A stretch of DNA of 12,764 bases from Lunatibacter sp038209145 (GTDB lineage Bacteria; Bacteroidota; Bacteroidia; Cytophagales; Cyclobacteriaceae): assembly GCA_038209145.1 (NCBI GenBank), contig JBBQXZ010000125.1:1-12764 (forward strand), read 5' to 3'. This document shows positions 6,999 to 12,764 of this stretch, piece after piece. A program made the translations under genes and the position numbers. Position 1 is the first letter of the stretch. Each line of letters starts with the position of its first letter. The notes under the pieces are model-generated. The model searched no databases, was not told the origin of the DNA, and was given only the letters and a program-made list of their open reading frames with translations.

Positions 6999-7829
6999 TC
7001 AAAAAATCTCCCAGGCTATCCTTGCTATTTCGCCAATAATCACTTCTGCCTGATCCATGCTTTCAAACCCTTCTACAAAAACAGCAATAATCAATGGTTT
7101 ATCCCCCAAAATGATCCCCGCATCACCCCGTACATAGTCCAGGGTTCCCGTTTTATGGGCCACCTGTATCTCAGCAGGTAGCTTGGAAGGTATGGTGCTG
7201 CGGTCTGCACAGCCCTTCAAAAGCTCCATAACCAATCCCGTTGAATTGTCAGTTAAATATCCCCCACTGTAAAGATTCGCTAGCAAGTATGTCATTTCTT
7301 TTGGACAGGTATAGTTTTGCCTTCCTGCTGCAATGGCACCAAAATCCATCATGATGCGGTTTAACTGGGTATTTTTGTACCCATTTTCAGTAAGCCAGCC
7401 TTGTATAGATGCCATACCAAGTTCCTTTATCAGCAAATTGGTCGCAACATTGTCACTGATTCGTATCATCTCCCTGGCTAGGTAATCCATGGTGTAAGTG
7501 GTCCCGACGGGCTGAAACTGCAATTCACCCGCACCGCTTACCACGTCCTCTTCGGTCATCATTATTTCCTGATCCAGGCTTAATCTTCCTGCCTCCACCT
7601 GTCTCATCAATTCGATCAAAATGGGTATCTTGATGATACTGGCTGAAGGAATCTGCCTGACTGCATTTTGGCTGGCCAGAATTTCGCCGTTTTTGTCTTG
7701 GATATGAAATGAAATCACCAATGATGCCGGCAAACTTTCCAAATAGGTTTCCAATCTATTCTTCTGCTGGCAAGAACCCATCAACAAAAGCCAAAAAGCT
7801 ATCCCTAACCGTTTTAATTTGAATTTCAT
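6999..7829 (-). CDS. Class A beta-lactamase-like serine hydrolase lipoprotein
   Basis: A 276-residue exported serine hydrolase of the class A beta-lactamase superfamily. I chose the ATG at 7829 because it opens into an SPII signal ('MKFKLKRLG', then hydrophobic, then LLMGSC, Cys20). The open frame reaches back to 7931, but the extra 34 residues are non-hydrophobic and run into the upstream gene's 3' end. Motifs: SxxK as SIIK at 64-67 ('PSASIIKIPIL'), SDN at 125-127 ('RISDNVATNLL'), and KTG at 226-228 ('AHKTGTLD'). The omega-loop stretch reads 'LNRIMMDFGAIAAGRQNYT' (156-174) with no ExxLN; an Asp (162) sits where the deacylating Glu166 of true class A lactamases would be expected. Such proteins may act as weak lactamases, D,D-peptidases or hydrolases of other amides. 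The gene follows the AbgT transporter by 82 bp on the same strand, with no promoter seen between them. Confidence 0.9.
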   Translation of the reverse strand: MKFKLKRLGIAFWLLLMGSCQQKNRLETYLESLPASLVISFHIQDKNGEILASQNAVRQIPSASIIKIPILIELMRQVEAGRLSLDQEIMMTEEDVVSGAGELQFQPVGTTYTMDYLAREMIRISDNVATNLLIKELGMASIQGWLTENGYKNTQLNRIMMDFGAIAAGRQNYTCPKEMTYLLANLYSGGYLTDNSTGLVMELLKGCADRSTIPSKLPAEIQVAHKTGTLDYVRGDAGIILGDKPLIIAVFVEGFESMDQAEVIIGEIARIAWEIF

Positions 7830-7911
7830 CGGATAAATGGGTTGAATGTGAGTGGTGTGAAATGGTTTAAGTATCCAGGGGTAGTTGCCGACATTGTGGA
7901 AGCGTTGGCTA

Positions 7912-9459
7912 TTATGGGTTAACATATTCATACGTTGATTGCAAGCCTAAAGGAATCCCCAATGTCCAATAAACCAACAGGAAAATGGTCCATGAAATCA
8001 AGAGGACTACGGTGAAGGGAAGCATGATAGAAACCAAGGTTCCAATACCCGTAGACTTCACGTACCGCTGGCAAAATATAACCACCAGCGGGAAATACGG
8101 AAGTAAAGGGGTGATGATATTGGAAACCGAATCGCCAACCCTGTAAGCCGCTTGGGTGAGATCAGGAGAAATTCCCAGTTGCATCAGCATAGGCACGAAA
8201 ATGGGGCTGATAAGAGCCCATTTGGCAGAAGCGGATCCTACCAGAAGATTGACAGTTGAACTTAAAACAATGATCCCAACGATGGTTATCTGTCCGGGCA
8301 ACTGTAGGCTTTGCAGGAAATTCGCCCCTTTCAAGGCTGTCAATGCACCTATGTTGGATCTGGCAAACGCATCGATAAAAAGGGCACAGAAAAATGCCAT
8401 CACAATGTACTGGGACATGCTTCCCATGGCTTTGGACATGCCGGTTACGATATCCTTCAAGGCAGCATAATTTCCGGACACAAACCCAAATATTACTCCC
8501 GGAAGCCAAAATATCAAAAATATCAGTGGCACGATGGATTTCATCAGGGGAGCCGCAAAAGAAGTAAGGTTTCCATCCCCATCCCGCAATGAAGAAGCGG
8601 TAGGGTATGCCCAGAAAAAAAGCAACACCAAAGATATCACCATCACGGTACTTGCCACCCAAAACCCCTTTTTCTCCTGAGCGAGAAGACCATCCATTTT
8701 GGGGACATCTTCGATGGTTTCGTCTATGGGTACCGTTCTGTTTAAACGTGGTTCGATCACTTTGTCGGTAAGGTACCAGACAACCCCAATTACAAGCAGG
8801 CTTGAAAGTCCCGTAAAGAATATATTATTCAACGGGTTCAACACGATCGTAGGGTCTAGAATCTGAGCCGCGGATTGGGTAAAACTTTGCAGCAAGGGGT
8901 CAATGGCAGATGGGATAAAGTTGGCACTAAAGCCGCCGGATACGCCGGCAAAGGTAGCGGCAATACCGGCCAGCGGATGCCTGCCAGCCGCATAAAAAAT
9001 GACTCCTCCCAGCGGGATCACCAACACATACCCCGCATCGGCCGCCGTATGGCTGACGATGGCCACCAGGGTCAAAATGGGTGTGAGCATGGACTTGGGG
9101 GTAAAACCCAGCAAGTATTTGAGTCCTGCATTAATGTATCCGGAATGTTCCGCCACTCCCACCCCCAGCATGGCTAAAAGCACCACCCCCAAGGGTGGAA
9201 AATTAATAAAAACCTGAATCATATTGGCCAAAAAAGCGGCAAATTGATTTCCAGTAAGCAGGTTTCGGACATACAGTTTTTCACCGGTTCGCGGATCCAG
9301 CTCACCAAAATCTATAGGCGCCAAAAGGGCTGACAATACCCAGGTAACCAACATTAAAAGGAGAAACAGCATGGCCGGATCAGGAAGCTTATTGCCTACC
9401 CGTTCTACTGTATTCAAAAATCTGTCAAGTACAGTCCTTTTAGTTGAGTGGTTTTCCAT
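7912..9459 (-). CDS. abgT: AbgT family transporter (p-aminobenzoyl-glutamate/antimetabolite transporter)
   Basis: A 515-residue inner-membrane protein matching the AbgT family in length (E. coli AbgT 508) and throughout its sequence. E. coli AbgT imports the folate breakdown product p-aminobenzoyl-glutamate; the homologues MtrF and YdaH were described as proton-coupled exporters of sulfonamides, so direction and substrate here are open. Visible signatures: 'ERVGNKLPDPAMLF' at the N-terminus, 'GVGVAEHSGYI' (99-109), 'SHTAADAGYVLVIPLGG' (136-152), the re-entrant 'SANFIPSAIDPLLQ' (178-191, Asp187), 'GSASAKWALISPIFVPML' (408-425) and 'AAYRVGDSVSN' (437-447, Arg440). Asp187, the SAKW block and Arg440 lie in the regions where the functionally important residues of YdaH/MtrF are found. 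There are many hydrophobic helices, with the longest soluble loop at about 233-266. It is the first gene of a minus-strand block, with a good promoter just upstream, and is followed after 82 bp by a secreted serine hydrolase. Confidence 0.95.
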   Translation of the reverse strand: MENHSTKRTVLDRFLNTVERVGNKLPDPAMLFLLLMLVTWVLSALLAPIDFGELDPRTGEKLYVRNLLTGNQFAAFLANMIQVFINFPPLGVVLLAMLGVGVAEHSGYINAGLKYLLGFTPKSMLTPILTLVAIVSHTAADAGYVLVIPLGGVIFYAAGRHPLAGIAATFAGVSGGFSANFIPSAIDPLLQSFTQSAAQILDPTIVLNPLNNIFFTGLSSLLVIGVVWYLTDKVIEPRLNRTVPIDETIEDVPKMDGLLAQEKKGFWVASTVMVISLVLLFFWAYPTASSLRDGDGNLTSFAAPLMKSIVPLIFLIFWLPGVIFGFVSGNYAALKDIVTGMSKAMGSMSQYIVMAFFCALFIDAFARSNIGALTALKGANFLQSLQLPGQITIVGIIVLSSTVNLLVGSASAKWALISPIFVPMLMQLGISPDLTQAAYRVGDSVSNIITPLLPYFPLVVIFCQRYVKSTGIGTLVSIMLPFTVVLLISWTIFLLVYWTLGIPLGLQSTYEYVNP

Positions 9460-9776
9460 TGAATCGTAATTTTGAAGAATACCAAAAATAGGGAGCTATT
9501 GGTTAAAAACACGTTTTATTCACTTTTTTTTCCCAACATAAGAAACTACTTTCAACTTTATAACCTTTCCTAATTCCTATACCCAAGTAAACCCGATAAT
9601 TAATGAAGATCTATTGTTGGCGCGTTGGAGTAGATAAGATTTGGGATTGACTTACGATTTCGAGTCAGATTTACCCATCTGCGTATATATTATGTTGATT
9701 TACTCAATATTTCCTATTTAGTTTTCATTACTTTGGTTATTTTTATGGTAAATAAAGTTTGAAGAACCTACTTACA
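9460..9776. other. Divergent intergenic region (317 bp) between abgT and the PH-domain gene
   Basis: No gene is seen here. The left end holds the abgT promoter (listed separately). For the rightward gene only weak candidates are visible: TTG 9695-9697, a 21-nt spacer and TAGTTTTC (9719-9726); and TTTG 9732-9735 with a TA-nnn-TTTG box at 9753-9761, one nucleotide longer than consensus. The centre carries no inverted repeat that I consider strong. Confidence 0.5.
9483..9512 (-). promoter_or_regulatory. Candidate abgT promoter (GTG-N19-TATTTTTG)
   Basis: Read on the minus strand, TATTTTTG (9490 down to 9483) is an exact TAnnTTTG -7 box. A 19-nt spacer precedes it, and at the -33 position stands GTG (9512-9510) in place of TTG. 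Transcription would start near 9478, giving a leader of about 19 nt before the ATG at 9459. The geometry is right, but the -33 box has one mismatch. No comparable site lies in front of the three downstream genes, which fits a single transcript starting here. Confidence 0.45.
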
Positions 9777-10235
9777 ATGAAAGTTTATAAAGCAAAAAGA
9801 GGCGCATTGATGAGTAGTTTTCTTTTAGGTATCCTGGCTGTTCCTATTGTATTATATTTTTTTGACACGGCACCCTTCAATGAACGGCTTAAAATGTTAA
9901 TCCCGTTACTAGTGCCGGCCATCCTTGTTATCTGGCCGTATTTTGACACCCGATATCAAATCGATGGACAAATCCTTAAATACAAATCAGCCTACATCAA
10001 AGGGGAAATCGAGATATCCAAAATCAGGATAATCCTCAAAGGTAAAACCATGTGGGTGGGGATAAAGCCGGCCCTTGCCAATGGGGGGATGATCATCAAA
10101 TACAACCGCTTTGATGATGTTTATTTAGCACCGGTGGACAGCGAAACATTCATCAAAGACTTGAAGACCATCAATCCGTCCATCCAGGTGATCTCGTCCA
10201 AAATCATGTCCGAATCTGAACATGCCGGAAGCTAA
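9777..10235 (+). CDS. Two-TM protein with YyaB-like bacterial PH domain (bPH_4)
   Basis: A 152-residue protein with two N-terminal hydrophobic helices (about 10-28 and 38-55) followed by a cytosolic domain of about 85 residues that resembles the YyaB-like bacterial PH domain (PF06713, formerly DUF1200). The fingerprint is 'YQIDGQILKYKSAYIKGEIE' from residue 60, then the 'ISKI' strand and 'KALANGG'-type loop (here 'KPALANGGMIIKYNRFDDVY'), ending 'LAPVDSETFIKDLKTINPSI'. These domains are small beta-barrels of unknown ligand. The start is set at the ATG at 9777; an in-frame TTG at 9759 would add six residues and is less likely. It is transcribed divergently from abgT and followed after 32 bp by an inverted repeat. 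It is most likely a stand-alone gene. Confidence 0.85.
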   Translation: MKVYKAKRGALMSSFLLGILAVPIVLYFFDTAPFNERLKMLIPLLVPAILVIWPYFDTRYQIDGQILKYKSAYIKGEIEISKIRIILKGKTMWVGIKPALANGGMIIKYNRFDDVYLAPVDSETFIKDLKTINPSIQVISSKIMSESEHAGS

Positions 10236-10267
10236 GTTTTTTAATGCGGATGATGACCTGCAATAAA

Positions 10268-10298
10268 TTTTTCCCAGAAGCAACCGGAACGGGAAAAA
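10268..10298. terminator. Perfect 8-bp inverted repeat, possible terminator after the PH-domain gene
   Basis: TTTTTCCC (10268-10275) and GGGAAAAA (10291-10298) form an uninterrupted 8-bp stem around a 15-nt loop, beginning 32 bp after the stop codon of the PH-domain gene. Only three of the pairs are G-C, and no T-run follows on the plus strand, so it is not a textbook intrinsic terminator. It may mark the transcript 3' end or bind a protein. Confidence 0.35.
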
Positions 10299-10446
10299 GG
10301 AGAAGTCCTTCATTTTACTTAAAGTGCCTGATTTGCATCCAAATCAATATTTCAGTATTAAGATTTTTTGGTCTTCGGGATTGTCGGATGACGTCAATAA
10401 TAACTTCAAGTTTTGTTCTTTTAAATAATTAGGTTTAGTTTTAATC

Positions 10447-11607
10447 ATGCATAATCCCCGAATCCTGATTTTTTTCCTGCTGCCCGGACTTTTGATTTCT
10501 TGTGCTCCAAAAAACGGAGACGCCACTTTAAATACCTATGGGCTACATTTGGTGGATTCTGTTCGAATAAATTACCTTGGCAGCCTGATGCTGAAAGATT
10601 ACGATTCGGAATCAGACCACTATCTTGCCTTCAATGAACAAGAAGGTGAGGTGTTTTTGATTGATAGAACCGGAGAAATTGTGCGGCAATTTACTCTTCA
10701 GAAAGACGGCCCGGATGCCATTAACGGCTTTGGCCTGAACCCAAGTTTTTGCGGCGGTAACATTTGTATTTTTGCTGATAAAATCTTTACCCTAGACCGT
10801 GAAGGGAAAGTACTGAACCGCACATCCATTCCATACCCGCATTATTGGCTTGTAATTGGAGGACATAACGCAGCCTTTTCACTGGCAGAAAAGCTGATAT
10901 ATTCTAAACCGGAATCGGCAGAAGAAGGATGGGATCCTCAGTCGACCTACCGGAAAATGCTGGAGGGAGGGCCCATGATGGAAGTCTTGGATACAATAAG
11001 CGGAGAGTACTATCCTACCATGTATTTTCCGGAAACGAATGCTTTTGAGCAGGAGCTTTTTTACGGTTACCCGACTCCGCTGATAATTAATCAGGGGAGT
11101 CACTGGTTTCTTTCAGTCAGCAATGCCATGGAGTTTCATGTATATACAGAAAAGGAGCAACGGCTTGTCTTTCAACGGACGGTTCGTATCCCAGCCCGAA
11201 ACACTTATCCGGATCAGCCCGTTCCGCTGGAGCAAATGGATACTTTTTTTGAAAAAAACGGCATGATATACCGGAGTCCGCAAATTCACCGCTTTCTAGC
11301 TACGAAGAGCCATTTTATAGTTTTCTACAGCAAAGGTGTTTCCCCTGAGACAAAAGCATCCTACGATGTTTCCATTCCCGAAGAACGGAAGAAATTGATG
11401 GACCAATTCCCCATGGAATTTGCGGTCTTCGACTCGGATTTTGAAAATCGGTCTGTTGACATTTCTGTACCGAAATCCATGGTTTTCTTTTCTGCTCTGG
11501 TCGATAAAGAAGATTACATCGTGGCACTAAAGGACCAAGAATATGCGGGTGTGGAAGAAGATTTTCATACACTTTACAGGTATAAGCTGGTTTCAGAAGA
11601 AGAATAA
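10447..11607 (+). CDS. DUF4221-like lipoprotein, predicted beta-propeller
   Basis: A 386-residue lipoprotein. The N-terminus 'MHNPRILIFFLLPGLLISC' is an SPII signal with a clean lipobox LISC (Cys19), which fixes the start at 10447. The mature part has repeated short strand-turn-strand units ('NEQEGEVFLIDRTGEIVRQF', 'GGNICIFADKIFTLDREGKV') that look like beta-propeller blades. Length and layout resemble the DUF4221 / six-bladed-propeller lipoproteins common in Bacteroidota. That assignment is from memory of the family's overall look, not from a diagnostic motif. Function is unknown; related propeller lipoproteins often sit near surface-glycan genes. Here the next gene, 73 bp downstream, encodes a secreted CAZyme-like protein, so a shared transcript is plausible. 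A weak promoter candidate for that next gene (TGTG 11611-11614, 17 nt, TATTTTAG 11632-11639) also exists. Confidence 0.88.
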   Translation: MHNPRILIFFLLPGLLISCAPKNGDATLNTYGLHLVDSVRINYLGSLMLKDYDSESDHYLAFNEQEGEVFLIDRTGEIVRQFTLQKDGPDAINGFGLNPSFCGGNICIFADKIFTLDREGKVLNRTSIPYPHYWLVIGGHNAAFSLAEKLIYSKPESAEEGWDPQSTYRKMLEGGPMMEVLDTISGEYYPTMYFPETNAFEQELFYGYPTPLIINQGSHWFLSVSNAMEFHVYTEKEQRLVFQRTVRIPARNTYPDQPVPLEQMDTFFEKNGMIYRSPQIHRFLATKSHFIVFYSKGVSPETKASYDVSIPEERKKLMDQFPMEFAVFDSDFENRSVDISVPKSMVFFSALVDKEDYIVALKDQEYAGVEEDFHTLYRYKLVSEEE

Positions 11608-11680
11608 ACCTGTGAATTACAAAATTTTTGGTATTTTAGTCGGCGCAAGTTAACATTCAAGTTGCCCAAAATAGCCATCC

Positions 11681-12764
11681 ATGAAAAATACCCTGCATAC
11701 CTGTTGCTGCCTTTTCCTTTTAGTGGTTCTTATTATATCTCCCACCATGGCCCAAAACAGTTTTTTAGAAAAAGATGGTTTGCTGATCGTAGAAATGAGA
11801 AGCTTGGATGGCATCGGGGAATGGAAAACGGGATCGACCTCATTAAACGATCATTCCATTGAATACCTTTATTCAGAGACAGAACAATTCCAGAATCCCG
11901 GCAACAAATTGCTGAGCTACCCAATCCGGATCAACAACCCCGGCACGTATAAGTTTATCTGGCATAGCAAAGTAGGTCAAGGAGACAGTCCTACAGATAA
12001 TAACGATACCTGGCTTAGAATTCCAGATGCGGCTGATTTCTTTGCTCAAAATGAAATCGGAAACCTCCTCCACCCGAAAGGAGTCTGTGAGGAGGATTGT
12101 CCAAACGGCATGGGGTCGGCTGGTTGGTTTAAGGTATATAGCAATGGAACGACAGATTGGACTTGGAGGGCAAAGACCAGCGATAATGACCCCCATGAAA
12201 TTTATGCCCGGTTTGATGAAGCCGGAATCTATACAGTACAGGTGTCGGCGAGATCCTCCAATCATTTTCTGAGCAGATTTGTCCTGTACCAACCCGACAA
12301 GTACAGCGAGGCGGAGGTGACTGGCTTAGCACTTCCTCCCAGTAAATGGGTTGCGAAGGAACATGCGGGACCAATTGAATTTGGTTTGGGGGAAATTGAA
12401 ACGGCTCTTGCTGAAAAGGGGTTGGGTCCTTTGGCCCATGAAAACATTGCCTGGGAAATAATTCCGGTATCCGGGGACCTGAAACCTGAAGGATTCATTC
12501 TCAAAAAACAGGATAACGGGGTTTTGATCCAGGGTGCAGATGAAGCAGGCCTGATGTATGGTTGCTTGGAACTGGCAGAACAAATCCGGTTGTTTGGCCT
12601 TGAGGATATTCAGGAAACCCAACAAAACCCCTATATGGAGCTAAGGGGTACAAAGTTTAATATCCCTTTGGACATGCGCACGCCTAGTTATACCGATGCT
12701 AGTGATGCTGCCCAGCACAATATCGCCGTCATGTGGGACATGGATTTCTGGAAGGCCTATATTG
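11681..12764 (+). CDS. Secreted multi-domain carbohydrate-active-enzyme-like protein (3' end cut by window)
   Basis: An open frame from the ATG at 11681 runs to the window edge (361 codons plus one base). Residues 1-24 are a signal peptide ('CLFLLVVLIISPTMA', cleavage before QNSF). Residues about 27-205 form a beta-sandwich-like module with 'NPGTYKFIWHSKVGQGDSP', 'NDTWLRIPDAADFF', 'GWFKVYSNGTTDWTW', 'TSDNDPHEIYARFDEAGIYT' and 'SARSSNHFLSRFVLY', a pattern I know from carbohydrate-binding-type modules of marine Bacteroidota and Planctomycetes. Residues about 225-312 resemble the small alpha/beta domain that precedes the catalytic barrel in GH20/GH67/GH115-type enzymes ('GVLIQGADEAGLMYGCLELA'). 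From 'YMELRGTKFNIPLDMRTPSY' (from 318) a TIM-barrel catalytic domain seems to begin, with 'HNIAVMWDMDFWKAYI' at the edge. Catalytic residues lie outside the window, so neither family nor substrate can be fixed. A glucuronidase-like or hexosaminidase-like fold is my inference. Confidence 0.88.
   Translation, partial: MKNTLHTCCCLFLLVVLIISPTMAQNSFLEKDGLLIVEMRSLDGIGEWKTGSTSLNDHSIEYLYSETEQFQNPGNKLLSYPIRINNPGTYKFIWHSKVGQGDSPTDNNDTWLRIPDAADFFAQNEIGNLLHPKGVCEEDCPNGMGSAGWFKVYSNGTTDWTWRAKTSDNDPHEIYARFDEAGIYTVQVSARSSNHFLSRFVLYQPDKYSEAEVTGLALPPSKWVAKEHAGPIEFGLGEIETALAEKGLGPLAHENIAWEIIPVSGDLKPEGFILKKQDNGVLIQGADEAGLMYGCLELAEQIRLFGLEDIQETQQNPYMELRGTKFNIPLDMRTPSYTDASDAAQHNIAVMWDMDFWKAYI

Noticed and set aside
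1..7829. Reading the class A-like genes as a beta-lactam resistance locus
   Set aside because: Both lack the ExxLN motif, no LysR/BlaR-type regulator or mobile element is nearby, and the superfamily contains many non-lactamases.
7830..7931. N-terminal extension of the minus-strand serine hydrolase
   Set aside because: The ATG at 7829 opens directly into a lipoprotein signal; the 34 extra residues are non-hydrophobic and overlap the end of the transporter gene.
11662..11862. Plus-strand open frame of 66 codons beginning just before the CAZyme-like gene
   Set aside because: It is out of frame with the long frame from 11681, which has a signal peptide and continuous domain-like sequence to the window edge.
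11873..12292. Minus-strand open frame of 139 codons
   Set aside because: It lies antisense inside the CAZyme-like gene, has an unnatural composition and no domain; it is a shadow frame.
1..12764. CRISPR array, toxin-antitoxin, restriction or other defence genes, transposases, phage genes
   Set aside because: No direct-repeat array, nuclease or methylase motif, integrase or transposase signature was seen in any credible frame.

Overview
The window looks like chromosomal DNA from a member of the Bacteroidota, most likely an aerobic environmental lineage (a Cytophagia/Cyclobacteriaceae-type organism is my guess). The reasons are: starts of the MKN/MKK type with no Shine-Dalgarno sequence; many short SPII lipoprotein signals; two sites matching the Bacteroidota promoter pattern (TTTG, about 19 nt, TAnnTTTG); moderate GC; and gene families typical of the phylum, including a GSDH-type sugar dehydrogenase, a DUF4221-like lipoprotein and a secreted carbohydrate-active enzyme. 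I see no rRNA, tRNA, CRISPR array, insertion sequence or phage gene.

Left part (1-3329, plus strand): the 3' part of a class A beta-lactamase-like serine hydrolase, then a peptidase S13 (PBP4/DacB-like) lipoprotein, then an exported PQQ-type glucose/sorbosone dehydrogenase homologue. The first two belong to the penicillin-recognising serine enzyme superfamily and sit 47 bp apart. Middle part (3330-6116, plus strand): a 447-bp AT-rich stretch without a supported gene but with an imperfect hairpin, followed by two exported proteins of unknown function. The second of these has the best promoter in the window.

Minus-strand block (6161-9459): read in transcription order, an AbgT-family transporter, a second class A beta-lactamase-like lipoprotein, a cysteine-rich four-helix copper-storage (Csp/DUF326) protein with 16 cysteines, and a small DUF2784 membrane protein. 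Gaps of 82, 90 and 28 bp make one transcript possible. The only good promoter signal is in front of the transporter.

Right part (9777-12764, plus strand): a two-TM protein with a YyaB-like bacterial PH domain, a DUF4221-like lipoprotein, and the 5' 361 codons of a secreted multi-domain protein that resembles a carbohydrate-active enzyme and runs off the window.

Functionally, the block is biased to the cell envelope: most products are exported, lipid-anchored or membrane-embedded. The three serine penicillin-recognising enzymes suggest peptidoglycan trimming or beta-lactam/peptide hydrolysis. The most interesting unit is the AbgT transporter paired with a class A-like lipoprotein that lacks the usual ExxLN omega-loop motif. 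I found no clear sign of a defence system or of a wholly new type of system.
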